Source: Sulfurimonas sp.
GTDB lineage: Bacteria > Campylobacterota > Campylobacteria > Campylobacterales > Sulfurimonadaceae
Assembly: GCA_015663215.1 (NCBI GenBank)
Contig: DQSP01000250.1
Coordinates: forward strand, 1 to 9,183
Direction: 5' to 3'
Length of the DNA stretch: 9,183 bases
Shown here: positions 5,329 to 9,183 of the stretch, piece after piece
How the letters are laid out: every line of letters starts with the position of its first letter
How positions within the stretch are numbered: the stretch's first letter is position 1
The notes under the pieces: model-generated
Told to the model about the DNA's origin: nothing
The model's input: the letters and a program-made list of their open reading frames with translations, nothing else
The model's database searches: none
Position numbers and translations under genes: made by a program

Positions 5329-7104
5329 ATCAAAAACAGAGTACTAAAAGATATTTTCGGACATAATAGTTTTCGTAACTTACAAGAAGAAGGAGTTGAT
5401 GCTATACTAAATGGACAAGACCTACTTATGATTCTTCCAACTGGTGGAGGTAAATCACTTGTATTTCAACTACCAACGATGATGATGGAAGGCATAACTA
5501 TAGTTATCTCTCCTCTTATAGCTCTTATGCAAGACCAAGTCTCAGCCCTTCAAGCCCAAAATATAAATGCACAGATGATAAGTTCTGCACAAAGTTATGA
5601 AGAGGTAGATGACATCATGTACTCTGCAGTAAATGGTGACTTGAAGTTTCTTTATCTTTCTCCTGAGCGTTTAAATAATGGTCGTACACTTGATTTTTTA
5701 CATAACTTAAACATTAACTTTTTTGTCATCGATGAGGCACACTGTATCTCACAATGGGGACATGAGTTTCGGGATGATTATCGTTCTCTTGGGAATTTAA
5801 AAGCAAACTTTCCTCACACAAGTATAGCCGCGTTTACTGCAACAAGTACTGATAATGTAACCAATGATATACTTCGTGAACTTCAAGTGACTGAGCCTGT
5901 AGTTCTTAAAGGTAGAGTCTTTAGAGAAAATATATTTATCTCTGCTGAGCGCCGTATTTCTAATGGTCAAGCACAACTTAAAAACTTTCTACTTCGCCAC
6001 AAAGACGAGTCAGGCATCATCTATGTAAGTAGTCGTAAAAAAACAGAAGAACTCTCAAGTTTTCTCAACCAAAGTGGTTATAAATCCCTCCCATATCATG
6101 CAGGACTTCCTCAACATGTAAGGGAGCAAAATTTTAAAATCTTTGTAAACGATAAAGTAGACATCATGGTCGCTACCATCGCGTTTGGTATGGGAATAGA
6201 TAAAAGTGATATACGATTTGTAGTGCATATGAGTTTGCCAAAATCCCAAGAGAACTACTACCAAGAAATAGGCCGTGCGGGTCGTGATGGGGATGACAGC
6301 GAAGTACTTCTACTTTTTAATGCAGGTGATATTGTGCTTCATAAGCGCTTTTTAAGTGACATACAAAATGAAGAGTATAAAGCCCACTTAGAGACAAAAA
6401 TAGACCAGATTTATAAATACTCAACATCTGAGCTCTGTTTTCATCAACAACTAGCAGAGTACTTTGATGATACCCTAGACCCGTGCAAAGATAGATGTGA
6501 CAACTGTTTAAGTAGTGATGACAAACGCCAAGACATCACTAAAGAAGCACAGATGATTCTTTCTGCCATTTATAAAACAGATCAAGGCTTTGGGAAGAAC
6601 TATGTCATAGATATACTTCGTGGTTCTTCCGAGCAAAAGCTTTTGGCTAATGGAGCAGATAAGCTCTCCATGTATGGTATAGGTTTGGCATTGAGCAAAA
6701 AAGAGTGGTTTGTCATAGTTGAGCGCTTAATAGAACTTAAAATAATTATACTCGGTGATTTTAGTGTTTTAAAACTCACATCAGATGCTATCGAGATATT
6801 AAAATCAAACAAACTTGTAGACATTAAATCTTCGCGTTTAGTCATAAATATCAAAGAGAAAAAAGTCAAACAAGCAAAAGAGTTCGACTATGATGAAGAA
6901 CTATTTGAGCTACTTCGCTCTAAACGCAGTGAACTTGCTTCTGAGATGGGGGTGCCTGCCTACATCATTTTTAGTGACAAAACACTCAAACATTTAGCAA
7001 ATGATAAGCCAAGCGATAAGATAAGTATGCTTGAAGTCAACGGTATAGGTGAGAAAAAATTTGAGCAGTTTGGAGAAGAGTTTTTAAGTGTTATTAACGA
7101 CTAA
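5329..7104 (+). CDS. recQ: ATP-dependent DNA helicase RecQ, apparent non-canonical ATC start
   Basis: This is a 3'-5' superfamily 2 DNA helicase for recombination and replication-fork repair. Counting ATC as residue 1, it has 591 residues (E. coli RecQ is about 610). Motif 0 is FGHNSFRNLQEEGVDAIL (residues 11-28). Walker A is TGGGKS (38-43), the DEAH box is 135-138, and FTATST is 169-174. The arginine-finger motif QEIGRAGRDG is at 312-321. Zinc-binding Cys are at 370, 386, 390 and 393, followed by the winged-helix RQC domain and an HRDC domain (about 521-590). The architecture is thus complete. The first ATG in frame is at 5428, only four codons before Walker A and after motif 0, so it cannot be the functional start. 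Between the upstream stop (5278-5280) and 5428 the frame has no ATG, GTG or TTG. ATC at 5329 has AGGA 6 nt upstream. It may be a true AUC start, a mutated ATG, or a sequencing error. Confidence 0.93.
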   Translation: MKNRVLKDIFGHNSFRNLQEEGVDAILNGQDLLMILPTGGGKSLVFQLPTMMMEGITIVISPLIALMQDQVSALQAQNINAQMISSAQSYEEVDDIMYSAVNGDLKFLYLSPERLNNGRTLDFLHNLNINFFVIDEAHCISQWGHEFRDDYRSLGNLKANFPHTSIAAFTATSTDNVTNDILRELQVTEPVVLKGRVFRENIFISAERRISNGQAQLKNFLLRHKDESGIIYVSSRKKTEELSSFLNQSGYKSLPYHAGLPQHVREQNFKIFVNDKVDIMVATIAFGMGIDKSDIRFVVHMSLPKSQENYYQEIGRAGRDGDDSEVLLLFNAGDIVLHKRFLSDIQNEEYKAHLETKIDQIYKYSTSELCFHQQLAEYFDDTLDPCKDRCDNCLSSDDKRQDITKEAQMILSAIYKTDQGFGKNYVIDILRGSSEQKLLANGADKLSMYGIGLALSKKEWFVIVERLIELKIIILGDFSVLKLTSDAIEILKSNKLVDIKSSRLVINIKEKKVKQAKEFDYDEELFELLRSKRSELASEMGVPAYIIFSDKTLKHLANDKPSDKISMLEVNGIGEKKFEQFGEEFLSVIND

Positions 7105-7129
7105 TGAAAATTCTATTCTTCCTTTTCAT
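7104..7129. terminator. Possible bidirectional hairpin between recQ and mnmD
   Basis: ATGAAAA (7104-7110) can pair with TTTTCAT (7123-7129) across a 12-nt loop, precisely where the two convergent genes end 8 bp apart. The stem is AT-rich and has no following T-run on either strand, so this is a weak candidate. Confidence 0.2.
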
Positions 7130-7859
7130 CCCTCAAAGAAATAACATCAGGATTACATGACATTTTATGTGCTACATCAACAAGCTCAAATTTTTCTAAT
7201 TTTTCAAACGCGGCGAGAGTAGCCCCACGAAACTCTTTGCCTTCATTGAGATAAACTTTAAATCCATTCTCATATAAGGCAATTCTTGTTTTAAGTGCTA
7301 TGGAGTATGTAGTCAAAACTCCACTCTTTTTCATAGCCTTTTTTATATCGGCAAAATACTCTTTTGTCCATAAAGCTGGGTTAGCACTAGGAGAAAAAGC
7401 ATCTTGATACACAATGTCAAATTTATTCTCAAATCTTCGGACATACTCCCTTGCATCTCCTAAAAAAATCTCTATATAAATGCTATCATCTTCATAAACA
7501 CCATCTCGACTGAGTGCAATAATAATCTCTTTAAAATCTTTAAATTCACTTGGATATGTAAAATTCTCTAAAGAGGCTACTAAAGTTTCATCTAATTCAG
7601 GGGAGTAGATATGAAGTTTAGTGTGTGGGGAGTGTTCTTTGTAGTAAAGAAGAGTTGCTAAAGTATTAAAACCTAAGCCGTAACAAATATCTAAAATATG
7701 CACATCTCGCGTTTGGACTACTCTAAACGCGGGAATAACATGTTTGACCAAAGACTCTTTAAGTGCTCCATCTTTTGTGGAGTGATAGTGTTCGCCGTAC
7801 TCGTTTGAGTAGGCAGTATAAGAACCATCTTCACTTAAAACCTCTGTATAATTAGCCAT
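7113..7859 (-). CDS. mnmD: Stand-alone tRNA 5-aminomethyl-2-thiouridine methyltransferase (MnmD, MnmC N-domain type)
   Basis: This SAM-dependent enzyme methylates the aminomethyl group on wobble U34 of tRNA, giving mnm5(s2)U, downstream of the MnmE-MnmG step. The 248 residues form a single Rossmann domain. SAM motif I is [11 protein letters not shown] (55-65), an acidic region SPELDE follows (86-91), and the family motif is [19 protein letters not shown] (151-169), equivalent to the D-x-F-x-P-x-x-N-P-x-x-W block of MnmC. The FAD oxidase domain that makes E. coli MnmC about 670 residues long is absent. The ATG at 7859-7857 lies inside luxS, whose stop it overlaps by 8 bp, implying translational coupling. 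No strong Shine-Dalgarno sequence stands out. Another substrate within this methyltransferase family is possible but less likely. Confidence 0.85.
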   Translation of the reverse strand: MANYTEVLSEDGSYTAYSNEYGEHYHSTKDGALKESLVKHVIPAFRVVQTRDVHILDICYGLGFNTLATLLYYKEHSPHTKLHIYSPELDETLVASLENFTYPSEFKDFKEIIIALSRDGVYEDDSIYIEIFLGDAREYVRRFENKFDIVYQDAFSPSANPALWTKEYFADIKKAMKKSGVLTTYSIALKTRIALYENGFKVYLNEGKEFRGATLAAFEKLEKFELVDVAHKMSCNPDVISLRDEKEE

Positions 7860-8367
7860 TTATTTCTTTGAGTTTTTTCTTACTAAGTTGTAGTTTTTTA
7901 TTGTCCATTACACCAATTTTTTCACTTAAAATATCTTTTGCTATTTTTTTAGCATTTTTAAGTGAGTGCATTTTATATGTGCCACATTGGTATAAATTAA
8001 GTTCAGGAATATCTGCTTCACTTTTTACTTCAAGTACATCCTCCATAGCTTTTTTCCAAGCTTTTGCTACTTTTTTCTCATCAGGTTTCCCTAAAACTGA
8101 CATATAAAAACCAGTACGGCAACCCATAGGAGAGAGGTCAATAATCTCTACTTTTTTAGAGTTTAAATGATTTCTCATAAATCCAGCAAAAAGGTGCTCT
8201 AGTGTATGAATACCACGACCATCCATTTTTCCTTCATTTGGTACATAAAAACGCAGGTCATAAACAGTAATGTCATCTCCAGATGGTGTTTTCATCCCCT
8301 TTGCACGGCGAACGGCAGGGGCAGGCATGATAGTGTGGTCAACAGTAAAAGAGTCTAGTAATGGCAT
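7852..8367 (-). CDS. luxS: S-ribosylhomocysteine lyase (AI-2 synthase) LuxS
   Basis: This enzyme cleaves S-ribosylhomocysteine to homocysteine and DPD, the precursor of autoinducer-2. It closes the methyl cycle after S-adenosylhomocysteine is hydrolysed by Pfs/MTAN. All key residues are visible: HTLEH (54-58) with metal ligands His54 and His58 and catalytic Glu57, Cys83 in MGCRTGFY, and the third metal ligand Cys128 in QCGTY. The 171-residue length is typical, with a slightly extended Lys-rich C-terminus. The ATG at 8367-8365 has AAGGAAA at 8379-8373. It is first in an operon with mnmD and diverges from the alcohol dehydrogenase gene. A role in signalling as opposed to only SAH recycling cannot be decided from sequence. 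Confidence 0.97.
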   Translation of the reverse strand: MPLLDSFTVDHTIMPAPAVRRAKGMKTPSGDDITVYDLRFYVPNEGKMDGRGIHTLEHLFAGFMRNHLNSKKVEIIDLSPMGCRTGFYMSVLGKPDEKKVAKAWKKAMEDVLEVKSEADIPELNLYQCGTYKMHSLKNAKKIAKDILSEKIGVMDNKKLQLSKKKLKEING

Positions 8368-8394
8368 AAAAATTTCCTTATATTATTTTGAAAC

Positions 8395-8400
8395 ATTATA
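8395..8400 (-). promoter_or_regulatory. Putative luxS-mnmD promoter -10 box
   Basis: A perfect TATAAT on the minus strand (8400-8395) predicts a start near 8388 and a 20-nt leader containing the luxS ribosome binding site. There is no clear -35 box. Confidence 0.5.
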
Positions 8401-8431
8401 TCTTCTTTTAATTTAAGTGTGCTTGATTTTT

Positions 8432-8447
8432 TATACTTAGGTACAAT
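8432..8447 (+). promoter_or_regulatory. Putative alcohol dehydrogenase promoter (two candidate -10 boxes)
   Basis: TATACT at 8432-8437 and TACAAT at 8442-8447 are both acceptable -10 boxes ahead of the gene. TTGATT at 8423-8428 is too close to either to be a standard -35. Which box is used cannot be told from sequence. Confidence 0.3.
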
Positions 8448-8475
8448 GCACCAATTAAAACAAGAGGACTTAACG

Positions 8476-9183
8476 ATGAAAGACTTTACATACTATAACC
8501 CTACAAAAATAGAATTTGGTAGAGGAAAAGAGAATGAGATTGGACGATACATAAAAGATGCTGGAATAACCAAGGTACTTTTTGTTTACGGTATGGAGAG
8601 CATCAAAAAAAGTGGTTTGTATGATGAAACTATAAGCTCTTTAAAAAAATATGGTGTAGCTTATGAAGAGTTAGATAAAGTAATCAGTAACCCTCTTTTA
8701 TCTCGTGTCAAAGATGGTATTACACTTGCAAGAAAAACAGAAGTCCAAGCAATTCTTGGAGTTGGTGGGGGTTCTGTTGCCGACACCATAAAAGCCATCG
8801 CTGCTGGAGTACCTTACGAGGGCGATGTATGGGACTTTTTTTCAAATAAAGCAGTCATAAAAAAAGCACTTCCTGTTTTTACAGTGATGACTCTTGCAGC
8901 CACTGCGAGTGAGATGAACGGAAACTCTGTTATCACTCACGATGAGACTAAAGAAAAGTTCTCCATAGGCTCGATTTTAGTCAACCCTGTAGTTTCAGTC
9001 ATAAATCCTCAACTTATGTCCACAGTCACTAAAGATTATCTCGCATACTCAGCAGTAGATGCTATAGCTCACGTAATAGAAGTGTATTTTACTGCTACTT
9101 ACCATAGTGACTTTAACTCACGACTTGTTGAGTCCATCATCAAGTCGATGATGAGTACTACAGAAATTTTACTCAAAAATCCA
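8476..9183 (+). CDS. Iron-containing (group III) alcohol dehydrogenase, YqhD-like (N-terminal 236 residues, truncated by window edge)
   Basis: This is a metal-dependent NAD(P)H oxidoreductase that interconverts aldehydes and alcohols in the cytoplasm. I translated it by hand from the ATG at 8476, which follows AGAGGA at 8463-8468, and it stays open to the edge. NPTKIEFGRG (8-17) is the usual family opening. GVGGGSVADTIKAIA (95-109) binds the pyrophosphate of the cofactor. Asp195 and His199 in AVDAIAHVIE match two of the four metal ligands; the two later His lie beyond the window. The opening and ligand positions resemble E. coli YqhD, which prefers NADPH and has broad aldehyde specificity, but substrate and cofactor here are inference. 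It is divergent from luxS across 108 bp. Confidence 0.92.
   Translation, partial: MKDFTYYNPTKIEFGRGKENEIGRYIKDAGITKVLFVYGMESIKKSGLYDETISSLKKYGVAYEELDKVISNPLLSRVKDGITLARKTEVQAILGVGGGSVADTIKAIAAGVPYEGDVWDFFSNKAVIKKALPVFTVMTLAATASEMNGNSVITHDETKEKFSIGSILVNPVVSVINPQLMSTVTKDYLAYSAVDAIAHVIEVYFTATYHSDFNSRLVESIIKSMMSTTEILLKNP

Noticed and set aside
5428..7104. RecQ starting at the first ATG, 5428
   Set aside because: This would begin four codons before Walker A and remove motif 0 (FGHNSFR...Q), which is conserved and clearly encoded upstream in the same frame.
8368..8475. SAM, SAH or other riboswitch in the luxS / alcohol dehydrogenase gap
   Set aside because: Both predicted leaders are 20-40 nt and contain only the ribosome binding sites, and no conserved riboswitch core is visible.

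Overview
The window is an AT-rich, gene-dense stretch of bacterial chromosome. It most likely comes from a free-living Campylobacterota (epsilonproteobacterium) of the Sulfurimonas type. That placement is inference from three things: an FqrB-type flavodoxin reductase, a Cas9 N-terminus and a tracrRNA that both resemble those of Campylobacter jejuni, and promoters with a recognisable -10 box but no clear -35 box. No alignment could be run.

Left edge (1-760): the first 200 codons of a type II-C-like cas9 run leftwards off the window on the minus strand. The 151-bp gap between cas9 and mnmG is not empty. Read on the plus strand it has the layout of a tracrRNA: a 36-nt anti-repeat (about 641-676), a short AAAGAG-type hairpin (679-696), a second hairpin (706-721) and a T-run (756-760). 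The putative cas9 and tracrRNA -10 boxes point away from each other and share two base pairs, so the two promoters probably compete. The CRISPR array, cas1 and cas2 are not in the window. This RNA-guided system is the most interesting content here.

Centre-left (752-3556): mnmG (gidA, minus strand) diverges from a five-repeat Sel1 protein with a GTG start. Between the Sel1 stop and the next gene lies about 130 bp that looks like decayed coding sequence in two frames.

Centre (3553-7104): fqrB (minus strand) and ribE (riboflavin synthase, plus strand) diverge from a shared 116-bp region. After ribE comes a full-length recQ helicase gene. Its frame has no ATG, GTG or TTG before the Walker A motif. 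The best start is an ATC codon at 5329, with a Shine-Dalgarno sequence and a TATAAT box at suitable distances.

Right (7113-9183): luxS and a stand-alone mnmD overlap by 8 bp in a minus-strand operon convergent with recQ. Divergent from luxS is an iron-type, YqhD-like alcohol dehydrogenase gene cut by the right edge after 236 codons.

Functional links: MnmG and MnmD act at the same wobble uridine (U34) of tRNA. LuxS recycles the S-adenosylhomocysteine-derived product of methyltransferases such as MnmD. RibE supplies riboflavin for the flavin cofactors of MnmG and FqrB. No tRNA, rRNA, insertion sequence or visible CRISPR array was found.
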